From positions 1-64,000 of the forward strand of contig NZ_SLXD01000003.1 in assembly GCF_004340905.1 (NCBI RefSeq): DNA of 64,000 bases, read 5' to 3'. Below the pieces are notes generated by a model. The model did no database searches. It worked only from the letters and a program-made list of their open reading frames with translations, and was not told where the DNA came from. This stretch comes from Rubrivivax gelatinosus (GTDB lineage Bacteria; Pseudomonadota; Gammaproteobacteria; Burkholderiales; Burkholderiaceae_C). Within the stretch, counting starts at the first letter, position 1, and each line of letters begins with the position of its first letter. Both the position numbers and the translations under genes were made by a program. Below are positions 34,534-43,142 of the stretch, in pieces.

Positions 34534-35760
34534 ATGTCCGATCGCCAAGACCTCCTCGGCCGCCACGTCCTGCTCGGCCTGACCGGCGGCGTCGCCTGCT
34601 ACAAGGCCGCCGAGCTGACGCGCGAGCTCACGCGCGCCGGCGCCACCGTGCAGGTGGTGATGACCGAGGCCGCGCTGCAGTTCATCACCCCGGTGACGAT
34701 GCAGGCGCTCTCGGGCCGCCCGGTGTTCACCAGCCAGTGGGACGCGCGCCCGGCCAACTCGATGGCCCACATCGAGCTGTCGCGCGAGGCCGACGCCATC
34801 GTCGTCGCGCCGGCGAGCGCCGACTTCATCGCCCAGCTGGCGCAGGGCCGCGCCGGTGAGCTGCTGGCGCTGGCCTGCCTGGCGCGGCCGGCCGAACGTG
34901 TGCCGCTGTTCGTCGCCCCGGCGATGAACCGCGAGATGTGGGCCCACCCGGCGACGCAGCGCAACGTCGCCCAGGTGGCCGCCGACGGCGCCGTCGTGCT
35001 CGGGCCCGCCAGCGGCGCCCAGGCCTGCGGCGAGACCGGCGACGGCCGCATGCTGGAGGCCGTCGAGCTGCGTGACGCGCTGGTCGCGCACTTCCAGCCC
35101 AAGGTGCTGGCCGGCCGCCGCGTGCTGATCACCGCCGGGCCGACCTTCGAAGCCATCGACCCGGTGCGCGGCATCACCAACCACTCCAGCGGCAAGATGG
35201 GTTTTGCCGTCGCGCGCGCCGCCGCCGAGGCCGGCGCCGAGGTGACGCTGGTCGCCGGCCCGGTGCACCTGCCGACGCCGCTGGGCGTGCGCCGCCTCGA
35301 CGTCTGCAGCGCCCAGCAGATGCACGACGCGGTGCTGCCGCTGGCGCCCACGCACGACGTCTTCGTCGCCACCGCCGCGGTGGCCGACTGGCGGCCCTCG
35401 CAGTTCAACGAGCAGAAGATCAAGAAGGACGGCAAGAAGGTCGCGCCGAGCTTCGAGCTCGCCGAGAACCCCGACATCCTGGCCGCCGTCGCCCGCCTGC
35501 CGGCGCAAGCGCGCCCCTGGTGCGTCGGCTTCGCCGCCGAGAGCCACGACCTCGTGCGCCACGCGCGCGAGAAGCTCGAGCGCAAGGGCGTGCCGCTGAT
35601 CGTCGGCAACCTCGGCCCCGCGACCTTCGGCCGCGACGACAACACGCTGCTGCTCGTCGACGCCGCCGGCGAACGCGAGCTGCCCCACGGCGACAAGCTG
35701 AGCCTGGCGCGCGATCTCGTGCGCGAGATCGCCTCCCGCATCACCCGATTCCCGACCTGA
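34534..35760 (+). CDS. coaBC: Bifunctional phosphopantothenoylcysteine decarboxylase / phosphopantothenate-cysteine ligase
   Basis: The 408-residue enzyme performs steps 2 and 3 of coenzyme A synthesis. The N-terminal CoaC half has the flavoprotein start [16 protein letters not shown], the catalytic His in [12 protein letters not shown], the [13 protein letters not shown] loop and PAMNREMW flavin clamp. The CoaB half begins about 190 ([20 protein letters not shown]) and has [19 protein letters not shown], the CTP/ligase signature. Its stop overlaps the dut start by one base (TGATG), the classic coaBC-dut arrangement. Function is secure. Confidence 0.97.
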   Translation: MSDRQDLLGRHVLLGLTGGVACYKAAELTRELTRAGATVQVVMTEAALQFITPVTMQALSGRPVFTSQWDARPANSMAHIELSREADAIVVAPASADFIAQLAQGRAGELLALACLARPAERVPLFVAPAMNREMWAHPATQRNVAQVAADGAVVLGPASGAQACGETGDGRMLEAVELRDALVAHFQPKVLAGRRVLITAGPTFEAIDPVRGITNHSSGKMGFAVARAAAEAGAEVTLVAGPVHLPTPLGVRRLDVCSAQQMHDAVLPLAPTHDVFVATAAVADWRPSQFNEQKIKKDGKKVAPSFELAENPDILAAVARLPAQARPWCVGFAAESHDLVRHAREKLERKGVPLIVGNLGPATFGRDDNTLLLVDAAGERELPHGDKLSLARDLVREIASRITRFPT

Positions 35761-36209
35761 TGACGACCATCGACCTGAAGGTGCTGGACCCGCGCATGGC
35801 GGATCAGCTGCCCCGCTACGCGACGCCCGGCAGCGCCGGCCTGGACCTGCGCGCCTGCCTGGACGCGCCGCTGGAGCTGGCGCCCGGCGCCAGCGCGCTG
35901 GTGTCCACCGGCATCGCGATCCACGTCGCCGACCCCTCGCTGGCGGCGGTGATCCTGCCGCGCTCGGGCCTCGGCCACAAACACGGCATCGTGCTCGGCA
36001 ACCTCGTCGGCCTGATCGACAGCGACTACCAGGGGCCGTTGATGGTCAGCGTCTGGAACCGCGGCAGCACGGCCTACGTGCTGAACCCGTTCGAGCGCAT
36101 CGCCCAGCTCGTCGTCGTGCCGGTGGTGCAGGCGACCTTCCGCATCGTCGACGAGTTCGGTGCGTCCGAACGCGGCGCGGGCGGCTTCGGCTCGACCGGC
36201 GCCCGCTGA
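35760..36209 (+). CDS. dut: Deoxyuridine 5'-triphosphate nucleotidohydrolase (dUTPase)
   Basis: The 149-residue trimeric enzyme turns dUTP into dUMP and keeps uracil out of DNA. The five motifs are in order: [12 protein letters not shown] (1), [11 protein letters not shown] (2), [15 protein letters not shown] (3), [11 protein letters not shown] (4) and GAGGFGSTG (5). The ATG shares its A with the coaBC stop, so translation is coupled. A GC-rich hairpin follows its stop by 6 nt. Confidence 0.97.
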   Translation: MTTIDLKVLDPRMADQLPRYATPGSAGLDLRACLDAPLELAPGASALVSTGIAIHVADPSLAAVILPRSGLGHKHGIVLGNLVGLIDSDYQGPLMVSVWNRGSTAYVLNPFERIAQLVVVPVVQATFRIVDEFGASERGAGGFGSTGAR

Positions 36210-36214
36210 AACGC

Positions 36215-36240
36215 CGACGGCGGCCCGCAGGCCGCCGTCG
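36215..36240. terminator. Symmetrical hairpin between convergent dut and PPIase genes
   Basis: A perfect 11-bp stem CGACGGCGGCC/GGCCGCCGTCG with CGCA loop. It has no T-run on either side. It probably acts as a bidirectional, Rho-aided end or an mRNA stabiliser. Confidence 0.5.
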
Positions 36241-36259
36241 TGCACCCGCGCGCCCCGGC

Positions 36260-36781
36260 TCAGTGCAGCGGTTCGTCGGGCGTCGCGCCGTCCAGCACCG
36301 TGAAGGCGTTGTTGCCGACGCTGCGCGCCTCGGTCTCGGCCTCGTCGGCCTCGCGCACGCCGCGCACGCGGATCGTCAGCCGCAGCGCCATGCCGGCCAG
36401 CGGGTGGTTGCCGTCGAGCACGACGTGCGACGGGTAGACCTCGCTGACGACGTAGATCGTGTCGGCCGGCATGTCCGGCGTCGCCGCGCCGGGCGGCAGG
36501 CCTTCGAAGGCCATGCCGGTCTCCAGCGCCTCGGGGAAGAGCTTACGGTCCTCGAAGCAGACGAGTTCGCTCTTGTAGTCGCCGAAGGCCTGCTCGGGCT
36601 CGAGCTGCACGCGGACCTCGTCGCCTTCGACGTGGCCGGCGAGCGCTTCCTCGACCGGGGCGAGCAGGTCGTCGCCGCCGAAGAAGAACTCGACCGGTTC
36701 CTTCAGTTCGTCGATCGGGTGGTTCTGTGCGTCGGTCAGCAGCCAGGTGAGGCTGACGACGCAGGGAGCTGCGATGTTCAT
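36260..36781 (-). CDS. FKBP-type peptidyl-prolyl isomerase (SlyD-like)
   Basis: The 173-residue protein has an FKBP-like N-terminus ([19 protein letters not shown], then [18 protein letters not shown] and [19 protein letters not shown]), followed by an insert-in-flap like region and the closing [19 protein letters not shown]. It resembles SlyD but has no His-rich metal-binding tail. It catalyses proline isomerisation or chaperoning in the cytoplasm. It is divergent from the ribosomal oxygenase gene, 38 bp apart. The motif VGPGEAFGE-like 'EQAFGDY' is typical. Alternative: FkpB family; it is equal in function. Confidence 0.88.
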   Translation of the reverse strand: MNIAAPCVVSLTWLLTDAQNHPIDELKEPVEFFFGGDDLLAPVEEALAGHVEGDEVRVQLEPEQAFGDYKSELVCFEDRKLFPEALETGMAFEGLPPGAATPDMPADTIYVVSEVYPSHVVLDGNHPLAGMALRLTIRVRGVREADEAETEARSVGNNAFTVLDGATPDEPLH

Positions 36782-36808
36782 CGGGCGATGATCGCACAGC
36801 GTCCGCGG

Positions 36809-36814
36809 GACAAT
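36809..36814 (+). promoter_or_regulatory. -10-like element of the ribosomal oxygenase gene
   Basis: GACAAT ends 5 nt before the ATG at 36820, with spacer GGGGC. Predicts a leaderless start. Confidence 0.48.
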
Positions 36815-36819
36815 GGGGC

Positions 36820-37950
36820 ATGGATCTCAACGCACCGACCGCCCTGCTGGGCGGGCTCTCGCCGCAGGCCTTCATGCGGCGCCACTGGCAGAAAAAGCCC
36901 TTGCTCGTGCGCCAGGCGCTGCCGGGCGTGACCCCGCCGCTGGCCCGCGCCGCGCTGTTCGACCTCGCCGGCAGCGAAGACGTCGAGTCGCGCCTGGTGC
37001 AGCGCGACGGCGGCCGCTGGTCGCTGCGCCAGGGGCCGTTCGCGCGCCGCACGCTGCCGCCGGCCTCACGCCCGGGCTGGACGCTGCTGGTGCAGGGCCT
37101 GGACCTGCACCTGCCGGCGGCGCACGAGCTGCTGCGCCGCTTTGCCTTCATCCCCGAGGCGCGCCTGGACGACCTGATGCTGTCCTGGGCCAGCGACGGC
37201 GGCGGCGTCGGCCCGCACCTGGACTCGTACGACGTGTTCCTGATCCAGGTCCACGGCCGCCGCCGCTGGCGCATCGGCCCGGTGGCCGACGAGACGCTGC
37301 TGCCCGACATGCCGGTGCGGCTGCTGCAGCACTTCGAGCCCGCCGAGGAGTGGGTGCTCGAACCCGGCGACATGCTCTACCTGCCGCCGCGCTGGGGCCA
37401 CGACGGCATCGCCGAGGGCGAGTGCATGACGGCCTCGGCGGGTTTTCGCGTGCCGCTGCAGACCGGCCTGGCGCGCGAGCTGCTGCAGCGCCTGGCCGAG
37501 GACGACGAACTCGGCGACGGCGCGCTCTACCGCGACCCGCGCCAGCCCGCCACCGCGACGCCGGGCCAGATCCCGGCGGGGCTGCGCGAGTTCGCCGGCC
37601 GGGCCGTCGAGCGCCTGCTCGCGCGCCGCGGAGCGCTCGACCGCGCGCTCGGCGAGATCCTCAGCGAACCCAAGCCGCGTGTGTGGTTCGAAGGCGAGGA
37701 GGTCCAGGGCGACGAGGCCTTCGCCGCCGGCGTCGCGCTCGATCCGAAGAGCCGCATGCTCTACGACGAGCGCCACGTCTTCCTGAACGGCGAGTCCTTC
37801 GTCGCCGGCGGCCGCGACGCGCGCCTGATGCGCCGGCTGGCCGACGAACGTGCCTTGTCGCCACGCGACTGTGCCGGCCTCAGCGAGGGCGCACGCGAGA
37901 CGGTGGCCGGCTGGATGGAGAGCGGCTGGGTGCGCCGCAGCATGCGATGA
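36820..37950 (+). CDS. roxA: JmjC/cupin ribosomal oxygenase (RoxA/YcfD-like)
   Basis: The 376-residue enzyme is a 2-oxoglutarate/Fe(II) oxygenase. The iron ligands are H133 and D135 in GPHLDSYDVF and H194 in RWGHDG; the ATP-free cupin core lies between residues 100 and 210, with IRRWRIGP segments nearby. E. coli YcfD hydroxylates an arginine of ribosomal protein uL16. The C-terminal part (about 220-376) has the winged-helix dimerisation region (RDPRQPATATPGQIPAGLRE). The gene overlaps the next one by 4 nt (ATGA). It is divergent from the SlyD-like gene. Confidence 0.91.
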   Translation: MDLNAPTALLGGLSPQAFMRRHWQKKPLLVRQALPGVTPPLARAALFDLAGSEDVESRLVQRDGGRWSLRQGPFARRTLPPASRPGWTLLVQGLDLHLPAAHELLRRFAFIPEARLDDLMLSWASDGGGVGPHLDSYDVFLIQVHGRRRWRIGPVADETLLPDMPVRLLQHFEPAEEWVLEPGDMLYLPPRWGHDGIAEGECMTASAGFRVPLQTGLARELLQRLAEDDELGDGALYRDPRQPATATPGQIPAGLREFAGRAVERLLARRGALDRALGEILSEPKPRVWFEGEEVQGDEAFAAGVALDPKSRMLYDERHVFLNGESFVAGGRDARLMRRLADERALSPRDCAGLSEGARETVAGWMESGWVRRSMR

Positions 37951-38435
37951 GCACGGGCGCGGCGCTGTTCGACTCGCGCGGCGCGTTTCAGGATGCCGTG
38001 CGCCAGGCCTTCGTCGCCGCGATCGAACGCGGCGCGCGGCGCATCGTCTGCTGCGATCCCGACTTCGCCGACTGGCCGCTGGACGACACCACGCTGCATG
38101 CCCGCCTCGTGCCCTGGCTGAAGCTGCCGCAGCGCCGCCTCCTGCTGCTGGCCGCCGACTGGAGCGTGCTGCCCCGCCGGCATCCGCGGTTTGTCACCTG
38201 GCGTGCGCCCTGGGTGCACGCGGTCGAGGGCTGGACGCCGGCCGAAGGCGACGATGCCGAGCTGCCGCGGGTGCTGGTCGACGACGGCGACGTCTTCCTG
38301 CACCTGCGCGACGCCGAGCACTGGCGTGGCCGCGCCGGCCGCGACACGGCCGAAGCGCAGCGCTGGCGCGACACGATCGACGGGCGCATTGAGCGTGCGC
38401 AAGCCGCTTTTTTCGTGCGTCCTTTGGGCCTGTAG
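37947..38435 (+). CDS. Conserved hypothetical protein coupled to the ribosomal oxygenase
   Basis: The 162-residue protein has no signal peptide or known motif. It begins MSTGAALFDSRGAFQDAVRQ, and has Trp-rich segments (DWPLDDTTLH, FVTWRAPWVHAVEGWTP). An internal RRLLLLAADWSVL helix may be a hydrophobic core strand. Its ATG overlaps the oxygenase stop, so the two are made together. The pattern of DPDFADWPLDD and later EHWRGRAGR suggests a small alpha/beta domain, perhaps phospholipase-D-like in its early part but with no HKD motif. I do not assign a function. Confidence 0.75.
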   Translation: MSTGAALFDSRGAFQDAVRQAFVAAIERGARRIVCCDPDFADWPLDDTTLHARLVPWLKLPQRRLLLLAADWSVLPRRHPRFVTWRAPWVHAVEGWTPAEGDDAELPRVLVDDGDVFLHLRDAEHWRGRAGRDTAEAQRWRDTIDGRIERAQAAFFVRPLGL

Positions 38436-38456
38436 GGGAATGCACCTATTCGGCGC

Positions 38457-38462
38457 TATACT
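38457..38462 (+). promoter_or_regulatory. -10-like element of the small lipoprotein gene
   Basis: TATACT lies 20 bp after the preceding stop. A leader of about 120 nt would follow, containing CGGGTCGGGTCACCCG-type self-complementary sequence. The gene has a normal GAGGA Shine-Dalgarno. No clear -35 is seen. Confidence 0.5.
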
Positions 38463-38591
38463 TTTAGGCTAGGCATGGGAGAGGCATAAACGCCGTCCTT
38501 GCCTTTGGGGGTGGAGGGTTTCGAGATCCGGGTCGGGTCACCCGCCATCCCTTGAGGTTCCGTCGACCCACAATTCCCTGAGGACACACGC

Positions 38592-38783
38592 ATGAACAAG
38601 TCGATCGTTCTGGCTTCGCTGGTCGCCGCGATGGCGCTGGCCGCCTGCGGCAAGAAGGAAGAAACCCCCCCGCCGCCGCCGCCGGCCGCTGAACCGGCCC
38701 CGGCCGCTTCGGAAGCCGCTTCGGCTCCGATGGAAGCCGCGTCGGAAGTCGCTGCCCCGGCTTCGGAAGCCGCCTCGCAATAA
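38592..38783 (+). CDS. Small lipoprotein with SEAAS repeats
   Basis: The 63-residue product is a lipoprotein precursor: signal MNKSIVLASLVAAMALAAC with lipobox LAAC, then GKKEE, six prolines, and repeats of the SEAAS/APASEAAS type. The mature part is about 45 residues, acidic and unstructured. Such very short lipoproteins are common in Burkholderiales and have no known function; they could act as envelope spacers. The ATG has GAGGA about 8 nt upstream. The leader is unusually long (about 120 nt), and a strong terminator follows, so it is a single-gene transcript. Confidence 0.85.
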   Translation: MNKSIVLASLVAAMALAACGKKEETPPPPPPAAEPAPAASEAASAPMEAASEVAAPASEAASQ

Positions 38784-38812
38784 TCGCGAGACCGAGCGAC
38801 TCGTACGCTCTG

Positions 38813-38837
38813 AAGCCGCCTTCGGGCGGCTTTTTTC
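38813..38837 (+). terminator. Rho-independent terminator of the small lipoprotein gene
   Basis: Stem AAGCCGCC/GGCGGCTT with a TTCG loop, followed by T residues (total run of six). 30 nt after the stop. Confidence 0.94.
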
Positions 38838-38864
38838 ATGCCTGCGACAAACCCGCAGGGCCAA

Positions 38865-38890
38865 GAAAAAGGCCGCCCGCAGGCGGCCTT
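38865..38890 (-). terminator. Rho-independent terminator of bamC
   Basis: On the minus strand AAGGCCGCC/GGCGGCCTT with a CGCA-type loop and a TTTTT run. It faces the lipoprotein terminator. Confidence 0.93.
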
Positions 38891-38907
38891 CGTGCATGTG
38901 GATGTCC

Positions 38908-40035
38908 TCAGTGCAGTTCGGCGGCCAGGATGCCGGCGATGCGCTCGCCGGCTTCACCGGCCGAACCGGTGCCGCTGGCCGGCTGCACGGTGACCGTCGT
39001 CTTGTCGCCGTCGGCCTTGACCAGCACGCGGTAACGCTGCGGCCCCTGCGGGGTGTCCTTGGCGCCGAAGAGCTTCGAGAAGAAGCCCGGCTCGTCCTTG
39101 CCGATGTCCTTCGGGTCGATGTAGCGCACGAAGTACAGGCCGGCGGCGCGGTCGCGGTCCTCGACGGTGAAGCCGGTGCGGTCGAGCACCAGGCCGACTC
39201 GGCGCCATGCGCGGTCGAAGCCTTCGGCGATCTCCACCGTCGCCGGCGTGCCGGTGACCAGGCGCGCTCGCTGCGGCGCGGTCGCCGGGGTGGCGACGGC
39301 CTCGCGTGCCTGAGCCTCGGGTGTGCCCAGCTTGACCATCAGCCGCGCCAGCATCTCGGCCTCGAGTTCGGGATCGCTGGCGCGCGGCCGCCATTCGGTC
39401 GCCTCCTGCCGCTCGCCGACGTAGACCTCCTGCAGCCCGCGGTGCGCGATGTAGACCTCGCTGCCGGTGGCGGTGCGCTCGATGCGCATGCGGAAGCGGT
39501 CGCGCTCGCCGGTGTCGTACAGGTTGCCGAAGACGCGGCCGATCGTGCTGCGGATGAAATCGTGCGGCAGCTTGGCCTTGTTCTCGGCCCAGTCGGTCTC
39601 GAGGATGCCGGTCTGCGGATCCTCGGTCTCGACGATGAAGCCGCGCTCCTGCCAGAAGGCCTTGATCTGCGGCCACAGCTGTTCAGGGGCCATCGGAACG
39701 ACCAGCCAGCGCTCGTTGCCCAGGCGCTCGATGCGGGTCTCGCCGCGCGCCACCGGCGCCACCGCCGCCGCGCCGGACACGGGCGCGCCGGTGGCCGAGG
39801 GCACGGCGGTCGAGTTGGCGGCGCTGATCACGCCACCCTGGCTCTGGTAGCGGCTGTCGCGCGAGAGCTGGCTCAGGTCGGGCGGCACGTCCAGCGGCTG
39901 CTCGCGCACCTTGGTGCTGCGGTAGTCCACCTTGTCGCCCGACAGCATGTCGCCGAGCGAGGAGCAGCCGGCCAGCACGACGGCAACGGCGAGCGCGGTG
40001 GTCCGGGCTGCGGGAACGACGGGAAAACGATTCAC
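38908..40035 (-). CDS. bamC: Outer-membrane assembly lipoprotein BamC
   Basis: The 375-residue lipoprotein is part of the BAM complex that inserts outer-membrane proteins. The signal ends with lipobox LAGC (VVLAGCSS). Then comes the conserved unstructured BamD-binding stretch (DYRSTKVREQPLDVPPDL) and two helix-grip domains: LVVPMAPEQLWPQIKAFWQE (about 125-230) and YFVRYIDPKDIGKDEPGFF plus YRVLVKADGDKTTVTV (about 280-370). The GTG start at 40035 has a GGAGA Shine-Dalgarno. It follows dapA on the same strand with 53 bp spacing, the usual dapA-bamC pair, and is closed by a terminator. Confidence 0.94.
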   Translation of the reverse strand: MNRFPVVPAARTTALAVAVVLAGCSSLGDMLSGDKVDYRSTKVREQPLDVPPDLSQLSRDSRYQSQGGVISAANSTAVPSATGAPVSGAAAVAPVARGETRIERLGNERWLVVPMAPEQLWPQIKAFWQERGFIVETEDPQTGILETDWAENKAKLPHDFIRSTIGRVFGNLYDTGERDRFRMRIERTATGSEVYIAHRGLQEVYVGERQEATEWRPRASDPELEAEMLARLMVKLGTPEAQAREAVATPATAPQRARLVTGTPATVEIAEGFDRAWRRVGLVLDRTGFTVEDRDRAAGLYFVRYIDPKDIGKDEPGFFSKLFGAKDTPQGPQRYRVLVKADGDKTTVTVQPASGTGSAGEAGERIAGILAAELH

Positions 40036-40088
40036 GGTGACGGTCTCCGGCGCGGCCGGTCTTGGCCGCGGGTGCAAGGTGAGGGGCT

Positions 40089-40973
40089 TCAGAGGAGCAC
40101 GCCGGCGTCGGCGAGCGCGGCGTCCACCGCGGCCTGGCCGGCTTCGGTGACGGGCAGCAGGGGCAGGCGCAGCACGTTGGCGCAGCGGCCGAGACGATGC
40201 AGCGCCCACTTCGCGGGCGCCGGGTTGGACTCGCAGAACAGCGCGCGATGCAGTGCCAGCAGCTGGAGGTGGATCGCCGTCGCGCGGCGTGCGTCGCCGT
40301 CGACGGCGGCCATGCACAGCTCGTGCATCAGCTTCGGGGCGACGTTGGCGGTGACGCTGACGTTGCCCTTGCCGCCCAGCAGCATCAGCGCGACGGCGGT
40401 GCCGTCGTCGCCGGAGTAGACCGAGAAGCCCTCGGGCGCGTGCTTGATCAGCCAGGCGGCACGTTCGATGTTGCCGGTGGCTTCCTTGATGCCGAAGACG
40501 CCGGGCACCTGGGCCACGCGCAGCGCGGTCTCGGGCAGCATGTCCGCGACCGTGCGGCCGGGCACGTTGTAGAGCATCAGCGGCAGGTCGACCGCCTCGG
40601 CGATCGCGCGGAAGTGGCGGTAGATGCCTTCCTGCGACGGCTTGTTGTAGTAGGGCACGACCTGCAGCGTGCAGTCGGCGCCGACTTCCTTGGCGAAGCG
40701 CGTGAGCTCGATCGCCTCGGCGGTGGAGTTGCCGCCGGCGCCGGCCATGATGGGCACGCGGCCCTGGGCGCGCTGGACCGAGAAGCGGATCACCTCGCAG
40801 TGCTCGGGCACCGTGAGCGTGGCCGATTCGCCGGTGGTGCCGACGACGCCGATGCAGTCGGTGCCCTCGGCGATGTGCCAGTCGATGAGCCGGCCCAGGG
40901 CGTCGTAGTCGACGCTGCCGTCCGGGTGCATCGGCGTGACGAGCGCGACGATGCTGCCAACAATTGCCTTCAT
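40089..40973 (-). CDS. dapA: 4-hydroxy-tetrahydrodipicolinate synthase
   Basis: The 294-residue TIM-barrel enzyme condenses pyruvate with aspartate semialdehyde for lysine and diaminopimelate. It starts [20 protein letters not shown], has GTTGESATL (substrate loop), the [14 protein letters not shown] segment with the catalytic Tyr and the Schiff-base Lys in FGIKEATGN. It is normally a tetramer. It is followed by bamC. A TAAAAT -10 lies about 33 nt upstream inside the end of the methyltransferase gene. Confidence 0.97.
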   Translation of the reverse strand: MKAIVGSIVALVTPMHPDGSVDYDALGRLIDWHIAEGTDCIGVVGTTGESATLTVPEHCEVIRFSVQRAQGRVPIMAGAGGNSTAEAIELTRFAKEVGADCTLQVVPYYNKPSQEGIYRHFRAIAEAVDLPLMLYNVPGRTVADMLPETALRVAQVPGVFGIKEATGNIERAAWLIKHAPEGFSVYSGDDGTAVALMLLGGKGNVSVTANVAPKLMHELCMAAVDGDARRATAIHLQLLALHRALFCESNPAPAKWALHRLGRCANVLRLPLLPVTEAGQAAVDAALADAGVLL

Positions 40974-41005
40974 GCGCTTAAAGCCGTAGCCGCGGTAAAT
41001 CGGCG

Positions 41006-41011
41006 ATTTTA
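41006..41011 (-). promoter_or_regulatory. -10-like element of dapA-bamC
   Basis: TAAAAT followed by CGCCG on the minus strand, 32 nt before the dapA ATG. It overlaps the stop of the methyltransferase gene. Confidence 0.5.
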
Positions 41012-41557
41012 GCTGCCAGACTGCGACGCTCCGGCGAGCACGAGGGCGCCGCCCGGCGGCGCGACGGCGACGATGCGCTGCACGCGCCGTGGCGGCCCGT
41101 CGAGCAGCCCGTCTTCGTAGGCCAGCACGTGCAGGCCCGCGGCGGCTGACAGCAGTTCGCCGGGCGCCAGCAGGAACTCCGGCCGCGACGGCCGGCCATA
41201 GGCTTCCTGGCCGCGCGCGAAGGTCTCGTAGACCAGCACGCCGCCGTCGGCCAGCGCCGCGCGCAGCGCCGGCAACAGCGGCCGCCAGAGGTAGTTCGTC
41301 ACCAGCACCGCGTCGAAGCGGCGGCCGGGCAGCGGCCAGGGGCCGGCCTCCAGGTCGGCGACGACGGTCTCGGCCACGGCCGACAGCGGCGCCAGCGCCT
41401 GGGCGTCGCGGTCGATGCCGGTGACGCGCAGGCCGCGCGCGGCCAGCCAGCGCACGTGGCGGCCGCTGCCGCAGGCGACGTCGAGCACGCTGCCGCCGGC
41501 GGGCAGCAGGTGCGCCCAGCGTTGCAGCCAGTCCGAGGGCGGGGCGAGGCCCGGCAT
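41009..41557 (-). CDS. Class I SAM-dependent methyltransferase
   Basis: The 182-residue enzyme has motif [20 protein letters not shown], then the acidic [24 protein letters not shown] and a later [14 protein letters not shown] segment. The fold is a small class I methyltransferase similar to those that act on metabolites; tellurite-resistance TehB-type is a close look-alike. Substrate unknown. Its ATG overlaps the TGA of the 40-residue gene upstream, so it is translationally coupled to the MFS carrier operon. dapA follows. Confidence 0.88.
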   Translation of the reverse strand: MPGLAPPSDWLQRWAHLLPAGGSVLDVACGSGRHVRWLAARGLRVTGIDRDAQALAPLSAVAETVVADLEAGPWPLPGRRFDAVLVTNYLWRPLLPALRAALADGGVLVYETFARGQEAYGRPSRPEFLLAPGELLSAAAGLHVLAYEDGLLDGPPRRVQRIVAVAPPGGALVLAGASQSGS

Positions 41558-41679
41558 CAGAAGCAGGACCAGACACGTGTCGCCAGGTCGACGACGGTGT
41601 CCGGGTCGCGGTAGGCGGCGAATACCGCGGCGAGCACCGCCGCCGCCACCAGCCAGGCCAGCACACGGCCGAGCTTCAT
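41557..41679 (-). CDS. 40-residue single-pass membrane protein
   Basis: A short gene: start [20 protein letters not shown], then [20 protein letters not shown]. One hydrophobic helix (residues 5-22) with a positive N-terminus, and a 20-residue tail with a Cys near the end. ATGA overlaps exist on both sides: its start overlaps the MFS stop and its stop overlaps the methyltransferase start. That arrangement and the membrane helix make it likely to be real and to act with the carrier. Function unknown. Confidence 0.72.
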   Translation of the reverse strand: MKLGRVLAWLVAAAVLAAVFAAYRDPDTVVDLATRVWSCF

Positions 41680-42902
41680 GCCGCCACCGGGCGCGCCTCG
41701 GCGCGTTCGATCGCCGTCTCGCGCACCGGCAGGTTGACCAGCGCCGCGAACACGCCCAGTGCAACCGCGATCCACCAGACGACCTGGTAGCTGCCGGTCG
41801 CGTCGTAGAGCCGGCCGCCCAGCCAGACGCCGAGGAAGGAGCCGACCTGGTGGCTGAGGAAGACGATGCCGCCGAGCATCGACATGTAACGCACGCCGAA
41901 GATCTGGGCGACGATGGCGTTCGTCGGCGGCACCGTCGACAGCCACAGCACGCCCATCGTCGCGGCGAAGAGGTAGACGCCCCAGGGGGTGATCGGCGAC
42001 AGCACGAAGACCGTGATCACGACCGCACGCAGCAGGTAGATCACCGCCAGGATGTGGCGCTTGGCGAGCTTCTGGCCCAGCACCCCGGCGGCGTAGGTGC
42101 CGAAGACGTTGAACAGGCCGATCAGCGCCAGCGCGGTGGTCGCGACCTCGGGGCCCAGGCCCTGGTCCTTCAGGTAGGCCGGCATGTGCACGCCGATGAA
42201 CACGACCTGGAAGCCGCAGACGAAGTAGCCGGCGGTCAGCAGCAGGAAGCTGCGGTAGCCCAGCGCCTCGCGCAGCGCCGCGCCCACGCTCTGCGCCGGG
42301 CCGGTGTGCACGCCGGCGCCTTCGGGCTCCTTCAGGCCGAAGGCCAGCGGCACGATGGCCAGCGCCGCGCAGCCGAGCAGGAACAGCGCGTTCTGCCAGC
42401 CCAGCCCGACGATCAGCCAGTTTTCCACCGGCACCATCAGGAACTGGCCGAACGAACCCGCGGCGGCGGCCACGCCCATCGCCCAGGAGCGTTTCTCGGG
42501 CGCGACGTTGCGTGCGATGACGCCGTAGATCACCGCGTAGGTCGTGCCCGACTGGGCGATGCCGATCAGCAGCCCGGCGCCGCCGGTGAAGGCCAGGCCC
42601 GAGGTCGCCAGCGCCATCGACACGAGGCCCAGCGCGTACAGCACCGCGCCGACGATCAGCACGCGGAAGGCGCCCCAGCGGTCGGCCAGCATGCCGGCCA
42701 CCGGCCCGGCCAGGCCCCAGGCGAGGTTCTGCACCGCCAGCGCGAAGGCGAAGGTCTCGCGCGTCCAGCCGCGGTCCATCGTGATCGGCTGCAGCCACAG
42801 GCCGAAACCGTGGCGGATGCCCATGCTGAGCGTGACGATCGCGGCGCCGCACAGCAGCACCTGCGTCATCGACAGGCGCGGGGCGGTCGTGGCGGTGGTC
42901 AT
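41676..42902 (-). CDS. MFS transporter (oxalate/formate or nitrate-like antiporter type)
   Basis: The 408-residue carrier has twelve membrane helices. GMLADRWGAFRVLIVG is the loop 2-3 A-motif and the first helix has IRHGFGLWLQPITMDRGW, typical of the OFA/YhjX-like MFS branch. These carriers exchange monocarboxylates such as pyruvate or oxalate/formate; the substrate here is inferred only by family likeness. It is the first gene of a coupled operon with the 40-residue membrane protein and a methyltransferase. It faces away from dadA, with a 240-bp intergenic region of lower GC content that should hold both promoters. Confidence 0.88.
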   Translation of the reverse strand: MTTATTAPRLSMTQVLLCGAAIVTLSMGIRHGFGLWLQPITMDRGWTRETFAFALAVQNLAWGLAGPVAGMLADRWGAFRVLIVGAVLYALGLVSMALATSGLAFTGGAGLLIGIAQSGTTYAVIYGVIARNVAPEKRSWAMGVAAAAGSFGQFLMVPVENWLIVGLGWQNALFLLGCAALAIVPLAFGLKEPEGAGVHTGPAQSVGAALREALGYRSFLLLTAGYFVCGFQVVFIGVHMPAYLKDQGLGPEVATTALALIGLFNVFGTYAAGVLGQKLAKRHILAVIYLLRAVVITVFVLSPITPWGVYLFAATMGVLWLSTVPPTNAIVAQIFGVRYMSMLGGIVFLSHQVGSFLGVWLGGRLYDATGSYQVVWWIAVALGVFAALVNLPVRETAIERAEARPVAA

Positions 42903-43142
42903 GGGGGCGCAATGTATCCAATGCGCCGTGGTCGCGTCGGCGGCGCGGTCGGGGTGGCGGCGCGCTGACGGTGATCGTGCTCCACCGTGGTTCCTTCGTG
43001 CACTTTGAAGGTTCAGTTGCAGGCGATTCGGTGCATACGTGATTGAATGGTGAATCGTTAGGAGGATCTCGGGAAACTATGGTGAAAGCGTCTGCGTGAC
43101 GGTCGGTAGAGTGCGCCTCTTCAACGGCAACGGCAGCGGCGC

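Noticed and set aside
38387..38413. Hairpin GCGCA/TGCGC followed by T6 near the end of the 162-residue gene
   Set aside because: It lies inside the coding frame and 7 nt separate the stem from the T-run, so it is a poor terminator.
36820..38435. A single long frame covering the oxygenase and the following gene
   Set aside because: The first part is in a different frame from the oxygenase; only the portion from the ATG at 37947 has coding character.
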